Positions 12,688-25,907 of a stretch of 64,000 bases of DNA are shown piece by piece. This DNA comes from Corythucha ciliata (taxonomy: Eukaryota > Arthropoda > Insecta > Hemiptera > Tingidae): positions 43,118,751 to 43,182,750 of the forward strand of contig CM075942.1 of assembly GCA_038030265.1 (NCBI GenBank), read 5' to 3'. Position 1 is the first letter of the stretch, and each line of letters starts with the position of its first letter. Below the pieces are notes generated by a model. It was not told where the DNA came from. It made no database searches and was given only the letters and a program-made list of their open reading frames with translations. Position numbers and translations under genes: made by a program.

Positions 12688-14382
12688 GCCCCTTTTACAC
12701 GAGTAAGTTTTTTGATCAAATTAGCGATTTTGAAAAAAATTGACAGATGTTCCCAGCCTCAAATCGTCTGTTTGTGATCAGATTGAACATATTTTTGAAC
12801 AAAAAACTTATAGTCCAGTCAAACGGTAGTTCCACGTGGACAAAAATGTCGTCTTCGATTTTTTCACTTTATTCCATGTTTTTTGGGGTGAGGAACACGA
12901 ATCTGAAGAGATCCAACAAAATTTCCCTGTGCGTTTTGAGAAAATCGCGAAAAACTCCTCATTTTTCGCACTTTTTTCAGTTTTTTGCTTATAACTCTTT
13001 AATGACGCATTCTACGGAAAATGTTAACCTCTCACTTTTTGAAAAGCATTGAATTCCGCGTCGAATCCTTTTTTTCTTTTGTCCGTTTGTTCTTAATACC
13101 GTTTCACCGGTATTAATTTTTTGAAATGGTCATTTTTATCCACTTTTGGTAAAATTAATAAAATGACTAAGGCAGCTGCAATTTAAAAACGGCTGCTCCA
13201 ATCGAAAAATGTCAAAAAATCAAAGTTTTCAGAATTGAATTTTACATAAGTGAAAAGCCTTGAAACCTACACGAAAAATCAGTAGTATCAGTTAGCGACA
13301 AAAAACGCGAAAAAAGGCGGCCCAAAAACCACGTTTTTCTGCACATTTTTGCCAGTAGCTCGAGAACTAGTAGCCCAATTTTTTTCTGTGAAAAACGATC
13401 TGAAAGCTGATTGAATTTTCTATCAGACCTATTGTATGAAATTTCATTTGAAGATTAATATAAGACTGGGCCATAACGTCAAACAATTTGAAATTCGCTG
13501 CAAAAAAACCTTTTTTGTCACATTTCGGCCTATAACTCAAAAACTATCCATCCGATTAAACTTTAAAGAAACTCATCTGAAAGCTCGTTAAATTTCCTAT
13601 AAGGAGTCATATACAAATACCGTTTTTATAAAGACCCGATAAGTTGCAATAAAACGCAGTGGGAAATTCGCAAAATGAGTAATTTCCCAATAACTCCTTT
13701 CTTCAGCCGAACGTTTTTGCCTATAACTATCGAACGAAGCCTTCGATGAAAATTGCACTATTTTTCAGTGAAAGTTGGTAAAATTTACAGTCAGAAACCA
13801 TATTTGCCAAATTTTTCAAGACCCGGAAAATTTTATATTCAGGGCGATGAAAATAGGAAAATAGGTTTTGTTTTTTTTAAAAAAAAAAGTGGCTATGCCC
13901 ACTAACTTTGTCCACAAATGTTAAAACTCACCATATCACCAGTCTTATAGGTAGCGTCAGAGATTACATCACTCAACTGAGATTTGAACTACTTTTATTT
14001 TTTCACACACTTTTGCCAAAAGCGACTAAATATGACCATTTAAAAAAAATCAATACCGGCGAAACGGTTGGGTCAATTGTGACAAAAGAAAAAGTGATTC
14101 GACGCAGAACTTGATGCTCTTGAAAAAAGAACAGGGTACAATTTTCCGTAGAAGGCGTCATTGAGGAGTTGCAAGCGAAAAACTAAAAAAAATGCCAAAA
14201 ATTATCAGTTTTTCGCGATTTTCTCAAAACGCGCAAGGAAATTGTGTTGGATCTCTTCAGATTCGTGTTCCTCACCCCAAAAAACATAGAATAAAGTGAA
14301 AAAATCAAAGACGAGATTTTTGTCCACGTATGGTATTTTTTTTATACGACTTGACTGGACTATTACTCGTGTAAAACAGGCC
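12688..14382. mobile_element. Long foldback element, 1.7 kb
   Basis: TTTTACACGAGTAA near 12694 is the complement of TTACTCGTGTAAAA near 14363. Arms of about 400 bp follow, for example TTTTTTGGGGTGAGGAACAC (12879) against its complement (near 14264) and CTGAAGAGATCCAACA (12903) against TGTTGGATCTCTTCAG (near 14247). The interior (13140-14000) carries internally similar blocks of the form AACTCAAAAACTATCCATCC but no convincing frame. Confidence 0.75.
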
Positions 14383-14667
14383 TAATAGAAAATATGGCAA
14401 AGCAACAGAACAAACCGCTCCCCGACAGCAACGTTAACAGGTGATTTTTTTTTTTCGGTAGGCACTGATGACACAAACATGCTAGCTGGCGTGTTTGAAA
14501 TTACCTAAAACTTCAAAAATCGCGTATTTATTAACTGTTGGGTTATTTTACGAACGGATCACGATTTACATTATACTCTATTTTAGTGTAATTAAACCTT
14601 AAAATAGATTTATGAATAACTTCTGACCCATGAAACTTCCTCAATAAAAAAGTTTAGTGCTAGAGAC

Positions 14668-14802
14668 CAGAGGCCCTGTTCAGAAACGTCGGGAAAAATG
14701 TCACAAGTGTGGTTGCTATGGCGGGATAATGTTATTTCTTATTCGGAGTCCTTGGATCCCGCTTGCGGCATTTTTTCCCGACTGTTCAGTATAAGGCCCC
14801 TG
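14668..14802. mobile_element. MITE, CAGGGGCC family, copy 1
   Basis: The ends CAGAGGCCCTGTTC and AAGGCCCCTG surround the shared core GGATAATGTTATTTCTTATT followed by TCCTTGGATCCCGC. The same core occurs at 26726-26850 and 45210-45344. Only the termini and the core define the family; there is no coding capacity. Confidence 0.7.
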
Positions 14803-14953
14803 CAGTGTGGAACTGTGACATACTGTGATGGACTTCTGTGTCTTTTTCATTAGATACTTATTTTGTGGTACGATTGCACGACAAAAACGCATGATACAAA
14901 ACTAGGATGCGTTACTGGCCGTAACTAGTTTATCAGAATCTTAAGTTACATTA

Positions 14954-15087
14954 GGTCCGTTCCATTGTTTTGCTAGTGCTACACTGTAGTAGAAAACCAC
15001 GTGATTTCATTGACTTATTCTGAAAATTGAATGAAACCAGATTATTTTCTTCAAAAGTGAAGCACCCGCGAAATAATGGAACGGACC
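14954..15087. mobile_element. MITE, GGTCCGTTCC family
   Basis: A 134-bp copy with termini GGTCCGTTCCATTGTTTTGC and AATAATGGAACGGACC, flanked by TA on both sides. The core is in the opposite orientation to the copy at 7851, as expected for a near-palindromic element. Confidence 0.85.
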
Positions 15088-17782
15088 TATTGATAACCCT
15101 GTTTTTATTTTCAATTTTGTTACCTGTCTTCAATCTTCTCCCGTTATTGTCAGGGAGGGTTTATCAAAATTCATTTTATGCATACCGGCATTCGTTTTCC
15201 AACTCACTGGAAATTTCAAGAGAAAGCCTCTCATTTCCACCGTTGTGAAAAAGAAGCTGAAGGACGTTTGAGACGACAAAGAATAAAATTGTCGTATGCT
15301 GAAGGATCGCTCAGTAAATAGAGAAGGAAGTTGGAGAGCCGAGATGTACTCGCCATGTCTCTTTGAAGGCCATAATAGACGGAATTGGAAAACTCACACT
15401 TTGCCAGAGCAAAAGAGGCAGTCAGCAGTCACTTTTGTTTTCACTCAGGAGCCCCCTCCATGGAAAAAGTGAAATGTATTTTTGATTAGGGAAAGTTTGT
15501 CCAAAGGTGATTACAGTAGAGGATGATCATCACTTTTCGGCCTGGCGCTTCTTCTCTTTTCTTTCTTTCAATCAGATATTCCAAGGTCAGCGTTTTTTTT
15601 TTTTTTTAAGAGAAGGCTGTTCGGCAGTTGGCAGATTGAAGAAAGCAATGACCGCTGGCGCTTACTAAACTGACTTCAAGTGTTGAAATAAGGTGATCGA
15701 GTTAAGAGTGGAGTGAAAGGCACAGGCACCGAACAATGATCGGTTTCCATTGCAGTTTACATAATGTTTTTCGTCTAAAAATAATATTGTTCTAGCAAAC
15801 ATCTACCACAACTTATTTGCATTATAATCGGGTCACCAATTGGTTCGGTCAATTAAACTTTAATAATTTTTTCTGCTGGATATTGTGTTATGTGCCTGTG
15901 GCGTGGATATACCTTCTTCTTGCAATAAAAATGGAAAACGTCTACGCCCCTGAGTGCTACCCATACAATTCACCTTGATAAAAAGTGAAACCGTCCGTTG
16001 TCCGAATCAACTAACGGTACTCGTGAATCGAATAGGAATCCGACTGGGACTTTGCCAAACGCAACAATATAATAGTCGATTTTGCCATTCCATCGAGGAG
16101 AATGTTTCACCCCATTCCCCATACACTTGTGCTTTTCCGCAGGCTGTCGCGAATTCAAGATTTCACTTCACTTCTAGTCGCAAGTCAATAACATTCATAT
16201 TACGCAGACCAGGCCGACATATTTTTCGGAGTCACGTTCAACTTTTTACGCAGGAAAAACACCACGCGAACTCGCCGACGATAAAAAAAAATCTCCGCAC
16301 TTGTAGAAAGTGTTCTGAAGTGTCGTATCTAGGTCACATCACCTGTTTTTCCCTCTCACTCACTATCTCTCTTCTCCCCGAGACTTTTTTCCCCACAAAA
16401 CTTGACCTCACATGACACTTGACCAATTTGCTACTTGCATAACGCATACATCAGAGGCACACCACAAATCCTTAATTTAGTGATTGGTCCATTCTTGAAA
16501 AAAAGGAAAACCATTCGAGAAAGTTAAATACACCGACGCCCTTGAAAATTTAAGGCAATTGAGTCCTATAGATTTAAACTCCAGGGACCATGTTTGATTG
16601 GAGTATGTGTGAGTATTTTCGTTTTGTCTTGCTTTACCAACTGTTAAAATCTCCGTTGCTGCACCTCACCGAAAAACGTAAAGTGCTCCTATTAAAAGTG
16701 AAACTTATATGCGTTTCTTTAGTATTATTCTTTTTGTATCAACTGAAATGTCCTCAACATTATTTAACTTTTGTCAAGAGGGATTAATTGCATAATAAAG
16801 AATAAAACTTACCATAATTGAAGGAAAAGAATAAGGGATGATGTATTAACCAAAACGAGCACTGGCAAGTCAAAAGAAGACTGGAGCGGCAAGGGACTGA
16901 GGGCTGAAGCAGTCGCTCCCACCCCGGCAGGCTCAAGTCTGTTACTCTCTCCCACTGTTTGAAAAAGAAGTGGTTTACATTTTTTGTTTTGTAATATGAA
17001 TTGATTCCCTTTTCTTTTCTTTAAAAATGGCATTAATATGCAAGACAACATGAAAACTACTTTTCGGGGTTTGTTCAGCTGGGTCAATACCCTTCTTCAG
17101 GACGATCGGGGATCATAAAATGATTTCGGCCTAAAATGTCTTAAGTTTAAAAATGTCTTTTGTTGTATACTATAGAGGTTTCAACTATGAATTAAAATAG
17201 TTGAAATTTTATTTAATTTTATTATTAAATTTTATTATTAAATCAAATTCGACATTATTTGAATGCTCAAACTGCGGTGTGTTATTCCAATGAAATTCGA
17301 GAAAAAATCAGGAGCATATTATATGCATTATGCAAAGAGCCTGCAGGATAAGGATATATCAGGGGAGTACCTAATCGTCTAATCAAAAGTCTGTTTCGAT
17401 TTCAGGAATCCCAAAGTGCGTAGAAAACGCCCAAGATTCGAGGATTCTTCTAATTTTCCATTTTAGTCATTTTTGCTCGTCTCACATTGATTTTAGTGGG
17501 ACGCGTTTTATGGGTCCCCTCACGCCCCCAGACAAAAATGAGCGTTTTTCATTCCGTATATCATAAAATTGATTTAATCCACCCATCGAAGTCCGTGTGT
17601 GTCTAGGGTCTCGAGGCTCTTCCTTGGACTTCATCGCTGTAGGATGCGTGAAGGTCATTTGCAATTAAATTTGTGCTGCAGGTCCTAGAAAACGTCCGCA
17701 AGCGGCCACTTCAGGACCGTCAATTGAGCGGTCGCCGTCCGAGCGAAAGCGGTTTCTATGCTAACGAATCCCGGTGAAATAT
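15088..17782. other. Non-coding stretch
   Basis: The longest frame (15954-16415, 153 codons) starts with GTG, contains no ATG start and matches no family I know. I consider it non-coding. Nothing else was recognised. Confidence 0.4.
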
Positions 17783-18192
17783 TCCTTTAAAAGGGGGAGC
17801 TGCATAGTGATGATTCCTCTACCCCCTTCAATCACCCCTCGTCTACTACACGGCAAACACTTTCTCGCCTTATTACTGCACCTAACCTAGTTTTTAAAGA
17901 CTGGTTTCAATCTCCAGGACATTTCGCATATGCAGTAGCTTCACTTTTTCAAATTTCGTCCCCGACGTGACTTAAAACACGCCTTGGACTTTTCCCTTGA
18001 AATTTCACGCTCTTTTCCTTCGACTTATTTAGAAAAAGGAATGCTACTGCATATGCAGAATTCCCTAGAGATTGAGTCTTTAAAAACCAGGACCGGTGCA
18101 GGAGGATCGGTGGGAAAGTGTATGCCAAGTAGTTGACGAGGGGGTTCGGTTGGAGGTCGAAGAATCATCACTGCAGCTCCCCCTGAAGGGGT
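17783..18192. mobile_element. Foldback element (GGGGGAGCTGCA termini)
   Basis: The left arm, starting AAGGGGGAGCTGCATAGTGA near 17791, pairs with the right arm ending TCATCACTGCAGCTCCCCCT near 18185. Shared inner blocks include CATATGCAGTAGC (17929) against GCTACTGCATATGC (about 18042), and TTTTTAAAGACTGG against GAGTCTTTAAAAACCAGG. Related half-copies lie at 36826-36976 and near 40748-40775. Confidence 0.75.
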
Positions 18193-18214
18193 GAAACCTT
18201 GAACCCCCCCCCCC

Positions 18215-18610
18215 CCCGAGCAAATCCCTCGAAATTGATTCTTTAGCGCGCGAAATTGCCTTCCTAGCGAGCTAGCGAAATTGACTTTTTAGCAAGCCAA
18301 ACTCACAAAATTGGTTTTATTAGTTAGCTAAACACGCGAAATTGGGGTTTTAGCGAACGAAACCCAGAAATTGCTTTTTTTTGGGTGAAAAGCCTGCAAA
18401 ATTACTTCTTTGAGTGAAAAAAAAATTGAAATTTGTTTTTCGGGGCGGAAACCTCTTTTAGTGAGAAAACCCAGCTTTATTGCTTTTTGTGAGCAAAACC
18501 AGCGAAACTGCTTCTTTTGCTGGCGTAAACTTGCGAAACTGCTCTTTTAGATTTGATACCAATACAAGTGAATTTCCTGTTTTAGTGAGCGAATCCCGCA
18601 AAACCAGGGG
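18215..18610. repeat. Degenerate minisatellite, GCGAAATTG...TTTTTAGC type
   Basis: Units of roughly 35 bases with the pattern GCGAAATTG, then CTTTTTAGC and GAGCCAAAC, recur about ten times with heavy divergence (for example at 18248, 18279, 18341, 18510 and 18532). They are too degraded for an exact period. Confidence 0.55.
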
Positions 18611-18779
18611 TGGTTTTATGGGGGGGGGGAGGCAATCGCCACCCCAGTCACCACAGACATCCTCAGATAAACGGGGGGGGGGGGAATGTGGTAAGAAGAA
18701 GGTGAGGGAAAGCAAATCTGATATCTAGATCCTAGAAATAGGAAGTGTTCGAAAAGAACTTATTTAAGTATTAAATTGG

Positions 18780-19435
18780 TAGTACCAATTTAATACCAAA
18801 TTAGTGAGATTGATGTCTATTGAAGGAGTCCAATCCGAGACATTTGGTTATGGAAGAGAGAAGATTGGCGAAATTGTGGTAGCATGAGCAAAAATCACGT
18901 TTGGTTTCTGAACGAACCGAATTAGTTTTTAAATTAGGTAATCAAAATTATACAAAGGGTTGAAGCCATGAAATTTGGTTTAAACATAAATTCAGAAATG
19001 CGTATTTGAAGGAGCCAAATCCAAGAAAGGGTTTGAAAGAGGGAAAGTGTGCGAAATTGTGGTTTGAAAGAGCCAAACCCACAAAATTTTGCTTCTGAAA
19101 GAGCATGTTCTACAGAAATTGGGGTTTAAAAAAGCAAAATTACCTGAAATTGGAATTTGAAGGAGACGAATGTGGAGCAGGTTTTCCGTTTGGAATTCCG
19201 TGTAAATGGCGTTTGTAATAACCAATATAACAAAATTTGGCTTTCTGAGTTACCCAAATCGAATTATCGAAATTTTCGAATTATTAGTCAAAGCTGCGAA
19301 ACCTGCGAAAGAAAGAGCTAAAACCACTATATTTTGTTTTTTAAAGAGGAAAAATACAAGAAATTGGTATAAATTCTGTTTCGAAGAAGCCAAATCCACG
19401 GTATTTCATTATGGATGAGCGAATTTCCGTGGCGA
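18780..19435. repeat. Degenerate minisatellite, GAAATTGxGGTTTGAAAGAG type
   Basis: A second array close to the first. GAAATTGTGGTTTGAAAGAG, GAAATTGGGGTTTAAAA and GAAATTGGAATTTGAAGGAG recur at about 36-base steps between 18840 and 19400. The frame at 18992-19225 follows the repeat and is unlikely to be a gene. Confidence 0.55.
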
Positions 19436-19439
19436 CCTG

Positions 19440-22400
19440 ATGAACCGGAGTCTCAAGAAGCGGACCTCGAATCATGTTGGGGAGGACCTCAGCCTCTTGA
19501 GATCAGCTTCTTTGGGCTATCGGGTAGCCCTCTAGGCTGAACGGTCTTGCGATTTGCGACCGAAATGTGCGCCAAGCATCCCAGCATCTTCACGTGAGTA
19601 TGTTTAGATATTTTCAGCTTCTATCTCCAGCTGCCCCCCTCCCCCCACTGCCGACGCCTGTACCAGTAGCCTTTGTAAACAAAACTGAAGGCATTAAGAA
19701 GATCTCATAAAATTTCTCGGGCCTATAATAGCACGAATTTGTGCACTGATCAGAGATTGCAATTTATTTAGGGTTTGGTTTTTTGTTCATGTTCTGGAGA
19801 TTGATAATGAGACGCAGTGCCCGAAACTATCAAGCTCGTGGATAGGAAAAATACAATTTGTTGAACTGAACTCATTAATTAAATACAACCCTAAAATAAT
19901 TTATGCGCTGTCGTTGAAAATAATGAGCAGCGCCTCTTAGAAAAGCAGAGCAGCATCTTTCAAAAAAGGGAGTTGATTATTTGCTGGCGACAAAAAAGTG
20001 AGTTTTCTTGACTATAGGAATGATTTCTTGTTCATAACAAATCCCCATTCAACCTTACAACTCTTCCCTTTTCAATTTCATGTCATCATGAATTGACACG
20101 ATGTGTGTCATCATTGAATTGATTGGATTTCATGTGAACATTTTTCATGACTATTGATTTGATTATTATTATGAAAATTGATTCATTTTTACAAATCATG
20201 GTTTTTATTTTTATGTAATGTAACGTGTTAAAAGGACAATAAATAAATTTCAAAAAGGACGACTAGAAAAACCGGTTTCCGGTACTTAGTTGAATTCTGT
20301 TCCAGATAATATGCGATGAAAATACTGTTCAGCATTCAAAGTTTTGTGATTCATTTACATTGTCGTTGGTTGTTCTAATAAAAAGTTTGCTTTCATATAA
20401 TTTTGACATTTATAAGTTCCATTCATCGTCGGACAAGGGAAAATAATGAAAGAGAAAAGGTAGACGGGTCCTTTCTGAAGAGTTTTGTGTGGCAAGATAA
20501 ATTAACCCCACCTCACCCCCTCAACCACAAACTCTTCTTCCAACCGCCGCAAGTGACAAAGTTCAAGCTCTGTTGTACCTTCTGTCGTCTTTCATTTTTC
20601 TTTGACTGTTTTTGTTTCGTAAATGACAGGAAAAGGCACGTGCAAACTCTGAAAAAAAAAGACGTCTTTTTTTTCATTTTTCATTTTCATTATTGTTATA
20701 TTTAGCCCATTTTCTTACGTCATGTTCATATAGCTGAACATGACGTACAGGAACGCTTGCGTATGCTGATCCTGCACGCACTTCGCTCGGTCCGTGAGCA
20801 AACTGTACAAATGATGCCTAGTGTTGAATCAGCGTTTATTGTGTGACATCTACGCTAATATTATTTTGAAAATGTGTGCATGTATGAGTGCAGTATACCC
20901 AAAATGCTTGGATTATAATTTATAAGCTAAAAGGCAGTTACTTTTTTAGCATAGAAAATTCAAAATTGAGGTTGAAAAACATGAAAGCTTAATAGAATCA
21001 CGTTGGTGAAAGCAACCCAAAACTTAATTTTTTTTTCTTTACCGAGAAAAACAGTGACCAAGTTTTTATTCTTGTCGTGGCTTCAAGACCAAACCAGAAT
21101 TTGCAAGCAATAACCTCTAAAGGGAACAATGGTAAAATAAGTCAAAACAAAAGAGTAATACATATTCGTCATTGATCGTATGGTCATAATTTATTTCTTG
21201 GGCTCTACTAGCTCTACTCAGAACAAAATCGTTTAACAAAAAGCAAAGGAAGTAACGAAAAAATAGCTTGCATTATGATAGTTCGGGTGCGTGAAACTCC
21301 TTTGAGACAGTGATTTTACATGGTACTTTCCCCTTTCCTTTTTACCTTTACATTTATTTTATTAGCATCCCGATGATCATACACTGGTGGGGATAGGGTC
21401 ATCAACTTTCTTTTTATGACCAAATATCTGATAAGCATATCAAGAGAAAATGGAATAATTTCGAATCAAGTGTGCGCGGTGCGGCTGATCTGTTTTTTCC
21501 AGATATTGTCTGGAACCTACAGCATAAATGATTTTTCCCCCCTTTTAGCTCTGCGCCTTCTAAGGAGCGCGTTTTTAGACATGTAATTCAAGAATTCAAG
21601 TAAACAGTTTGTTCGAAGTTTCACTTCAACTATTCGCTTCCACCTAAACTGAAAAAAATAAAAACCTTAAAAAGATAAAGAGTGGTTGAATACCTCCCAC
21701 AACAAAACTTTCATCACCAGTATGGTCTGGCTAGCCAATTTTGGGGTTAGATCTTTAGGTGACTACCGCAGACGGAGTGAAAAGCAGGAACGTGTTCACA
21801 CTCCAAAAATCAAGTATGAAGGTTCATACAAAATTATTTGAAACTAGACTTTAATTTTGAAACCAGAAAATGGTAAAACGATTCTTGCTTGGTATGTACT
21901 TAGTTGAATGCTGGAACACAAGTATGACCTGCCCTGAAAGATAGAAATAACTTTAGCTGGTTATACATATATCTTGTACCATTTTCAATTGTTACGGGCT
22001 GTGACTGTAAGCTGACTGGTAATAAATACGTAAAACAACTTGTATTTGAAATATATATATATATTACTTTCGATATTTCTCGAAGAGCTCTTATAGACGC
22101 CGCATTTCATATTATTAGAAATTCTCGTTAGGAATGCAACAAAATACACTCGTCCTTCTGTAAACATGAATAATTAAAATATTTTATTAAAAAAACATTT
22201 CGACTTGGACAAGTTTTTCTTTATGTAACAGCTATAATCAAAGCGGTGGGGCAAAGCTACGAAGGGTGGTATAACATCTTATTTCATTTCGTGTTTACGA
22301 ATTCTAATTTTGAGGTTTTCAAGAACTAGATTCTTGGGGAACATCTTAGCCGAACATTTCACCGGTACTTACTCTTTTCTTCCAGATCACACCATTATAT

Positions 22401-22748
22401 TCTATGTACTAACAATATAAGCGTCCGACTTGGCACAGTTGCGTTTGTCTAACAAAACCTCCATTGCCTTGCCCTCCAGAACCTTCATTGTTCTCCTGAT
22501 GTAGGTACACGAAAACCTAGAATAATTTATCATGAAATCGCGGCAAAAGTATGATTGGCTAATAACTAATTGCAAGTTTTGTTTAATTATCGAGGCATTC
22601 CCGGTCAGGGACGTAAGCGTGAGAAGGAGGGGTCCAAAACACAACTTGTTTGAAAGGCGCATTCAGAAAAGAAGAAAAAAAAGATAACGACAGAGAAAGA
22701 AAGAAAGAATAAAAACTATATCACTACTTTAAGACTTCTCGTATCTTA
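19440..22748. other. Non-coding stretch
   Basis: No gene was supported. It contains one strong hairpin (20716-20747), listed separately. Frames at 20403-20705 and 21985-22662 have no recognisable product. Confidence 0.4.
20716..20747. repeat. Perfect 13-bp stem hairpin
   Basis: TACGTCATGTTCA and TGAACATGACGTA form perfect arms around a 6-base loop (TATAGC). There is no T-run or gene beside it. It could be a structured element or a degraded palindromic insertion footprint. Confidence 0.7.
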
Positions 22749-22750
22749 TA

Positions 22751-23240
22751 CAGGGTGTTTGAGGTTAGTGTGGCAATACTGAACCACGTGATGAATTAGG
22801 TCATTTAGCATCGATTTCACGAAATACACTATTATCGATAGTCAATTTGTTTTCGAGATATCGAATAAAAACTGATGTTTTCATGATTAGCTCTTTTTTT
22901 TCAAATTTGACTTGATGTGTCACCGCACGAGGTTAATTTGGACAAAGTGAATAGTGCGTTGGAAACAGGACAAAATTGCCTACAAAATGAGCCCAAAAGA
23001 ATTGGTGATTGTCCAATTTTGATCGGCATATCAGTCGATCAAAATCTCCCAAAAGGCGTTTTGCGTTTTTCTCCTGCCTACTCTTCCGCTTCTAATTCTT
23101 CTAACCTCAGTGGCATCAAACGTTCAGATGAATGGAAAAACATCTGCAATTTGTCGGCTTTCCAACGATGTCCTACAATTGCCATCTACTGCTTTTACTT
23201 CCACATAAATCAGCAAACAACGTGAAAAAAATCGGGACGC
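22751..23240. repeat. Left terminal inverted repeat, 490 bp
   Basis: Complementary to 25908-26397. Differences are scattered single bases, for example CCTACTCTTCC here against CCTCCTCTTCC on the other side. A frame of 102 codons without ATG exists in both copies and simply reflects the repeat. Confidence 0.9.
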
Positions 23241-23297
23241 GAGGCTAGAGTGCCATAATGGTTTCCGACATTTATGTACTTCTGGGGCCGTTCTTAC

Positions 23298-24284
23298 ATG
23301 CGCTACTTGCCAAGTACCGAATGTTCGGCAAATAGCAAGCTAAAGCGCCCCATACTGTCAGTTTAACTGAACTGCAGTCCGTGAAAACTGAAGGTGTGTG
23401 GCCGTAGGACCGGCTAGGATCGGACGTGAGATCGTTGACTGACAGTGTATGATACCCGTCGATTTTGGCCGGACGGTCGCCTCTTGAGGCGACGGCCTGC
23501 AGGCAATCGCATAGTGTACGGGGCGCTTTACTTTGCTTACTACTTGGCTATTCACAAGTACCTTGGCACACACATGCGTGACTTGCCAAGTACGATAGTC
23601 TCCTAGGAAACGATGAAAATTCGTGCAAGCAGCTCGTTGAAATGAATGACAAAAGACTGTTGTCACTGCAGCAGCTGAGGCTCACTGCCGGAGTTGGAGG
23701 TCAAGTTCAGTTTAGGACCAATGGGGAACTTGCATGAATCTCAGATTGGGGAGAAAAGCATACCGGTGATTTGACCCGCGGAACTGAAGGATAACAACGG
23801 AAGTTGCAACCCGATTGGTGCGTTTTAAGATTTTTAAAAAAGGTTCAAAGTTCTTCAGAAGGGGATGGATGGTGCGAGGAGAAATGACGTAAATACTTAC
23901 TTGTGAAGCATTTGAGGGAACTCTAAAATTGTTTGTTTACAAATAACATGAAAAATTTATTCCCAGTAAACGTATCTAACCCCCTCTTCCCCGCATCATC
24001 AATTTCAATAAGTAAGTTTTTACGTAATCGAACCCCCACTCAAAATTTTTAAAAATTTACTAAAAAAGCATCCTTGACTGATTTTGAAGTTTAATGTGAG
24101 CAATAGACTTGTGGAAGAGCCCTCTTTAAGCAACACCAACTTTTGAAAAATGTGCAAGTTCCCCATTATCCAACACGGAATTACATTCAAATTTCAGATT
24201 CAGTATTGCTGTTGTTGTATAATAAAACGGAATTGTTAAAAAAATTGAATTTTTGAAATCGGAGACCAAAAATTGTTTTACCTC
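23298..24284. mobile_element. Repeat X, copy 1, interrupted by a MITE
   Basis: This segment matches 26858-27411 nearly base for base apart from one 442-bp insertion with a 2-bp duplication here (23723-24166) and an 11-bp extra block there. With both removed, each copy is 543 bp long. It lies inside the Tc1-like element, between the left inverted repeat and the transposase. The 5' part has short inverted blocks (ACTTGCCAAGTAC and relatives) that hint it is itself a mobile element. A frame of about 100 codons on the minus strand is shared by both copies but matches no family known to me. Confidence 0.8.
23723..24164. mobile_element. MITE with GGGGAACTTGCA termini, nested in repeat X
   Basis: The inverted termini GGGGAACTTGCA and TGCAAGTTCCCC are flanked by AT on each side (23721-23722 and 24165-24166). 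The second copy of repeat X at about 27291 has the uninterrupted sequence CCAATTATCC, so the insertion boundary is shown directly by an empty site. The 2-bp duplication can be read as AT, or as none if the terminal T/A belongs to the element. There is no coding frame. Confidence 0.85.
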
Positions 24285-24626
24285 TTTAATTATGATCACT
24301 GTTGTTCTTGACAGTACTATGCCTTAACATGAACCACCAAACACCTTAAATCATAGCAAATTCAAATCAGAAATAACATTATTGGGAGAAAATCCGTTCA
24401 TGCTTCGAGTCGGTGTCACAAGCTTCATACGCGGCTTCGAATCCGCATTTCATTCACCAGAGACCATCCATTAATTACTACACCTGCCAAGTCAAAAACA
24501 TATGAAAAAAGTCGCCGGTTAACGATACAGTTATTGCGTTGTTCATAGTTGTTTTGCTATTGACCGTGAGTCCTTTGATCAGTGGCATAATTCTGATATT
24601 GGTGATTGTTACATTTATCGTCGAAA

Positions 24627-25699
24627 ATGGTTGAATTCACCAACGAGGAATACGCTGATAAAATTTATTTCTACGGCAGAGCGGATGGAAACTCGCTCCA
24701 GGCTCGACGCTTGTACCACGAACGCTTCCCCCATCGTCGAACCCCTCATCGAAACGTGTTTTCCCAGGCATACAACCGATTTAAAGAAACAGGATCGTGT
24801 AAACGTAGGCGTCGGGAAGCTAGGGGCTACCACGTAGAAATAGAAACTGAGGAAAACGTTTTAGGATTCTTCGAGGAGCATCCTGGTGGGAGTATTAGAG
24901 AAGCGGCCCACGAATTTAATTTAACAGTGTGGAGAGTTTGGAAAATTCTTTAAAAAAATAATAAATACCCTTTCCACTACACTCCAGTCCAGGGGCTTGA
25001 ACCTGGTGACGAAGGCCGACGGCTTATGTTTGCTCAAACGATTTTGCGCCTAGACGCCAAGATGGAAACTTCCTGAAGACTATTCTATGGACTGACGAGT
25101 CCACATTTACCAAGGAAGGGATCGCGAACTTCCACAATATGCATTACTGGAACGACAAAAATGAAAACCCACACGCGAAAAGGCAAATGAGTTTTCAAAC
25201 CAGATTTAGCGTGAATCTGTGGGCTGGGGCGATTGGGGATCATTTGGTCGGTCCTTTCATCTTTCCTGATAAGTTAAATGGAGAAATGTATTTGGAGTTT
25301 CTCCGAAATGAACTTCCAGGCCTCCTGGAGGATATTCCTTTGGACATTCGATCCCGCATGACCTTTCAGCACGATGGGTGCCCCGCTCACTTCCGTCGAT
25401 CCGTCAGGGAATTTCTTGACGAAAGGTTCCCCAACAAGTGGATAGGCAGGGGAGGGCCAATCCCGTGGCCGCCTAGGTCCCCTGACCTAACACCATTAGA
25501 CTTTCATGTGTGGGGACGGCTGAAGGAACTAGTTTATACTGAAGAGATAGAAACGCGCGAAATGTTATTGGGAAGAATCGACATCGCTACCCAAACACTG
25601 CGACGAGAGTGGAAGCTGCGTATAACCACAACTGAAGTTAGGAAGAGGGCGAGGATGTGCTTAAGGTGTAATGGTGGCCATTTTGAACATTTGAAGTGA
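24627..25699 (+). pseudogene. Broken DDE transposase of the Tc1/mariner-like element
   Basis: The N-terminal part (24627-24953, ATG at 24627) is a helix-turn-helix region of the type found in many insect mariner-like proteins: NEEYADKIYFYGRADGNSLQ near the start, then ARRLYHERFPHRRTP and a basic stretch. A TAA at 24951 stops it, and the same frame continues (YPFHYTPVQGLEPGDEGRR) to about 25060, where a frameshift occurs. The C-terminal catalytic part then reads to 25699 with the expected acidic residues: WTDES (first Asp), QHDGCPAH (second Asp) and SPDLTPLDF (third acid region). In an intact relative this protein would cut and join the element's ends at TA sites. One stop and one frameshift make this copy inactive. 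Confidence 0.85.
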
Positions 25700-25907
25700 G
25701 AGATACAAATTATAAATAAATGCTCATTTTTGTTGAGTTTTCTTAAAATTTCTTCCATGAAGCAGACATGACCTTGGCCGACAATAATATCCAATTTATA
25801 CGACGTAGCACTATCAACAATAATGATGATTAAAGATTAAAAAAAAAATTAAATAAAAAAAAGTACCTACACACAAGAGTTTGATACTATTATCGTTTTT
25901 TAACCTA

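Noticed and set aside
15954..16415. 153-codon open frame, plus strand
   Set aside because: It starts at GTG with no ATG, has no domain, no splice context and no codon bias. Probably a chance frame.
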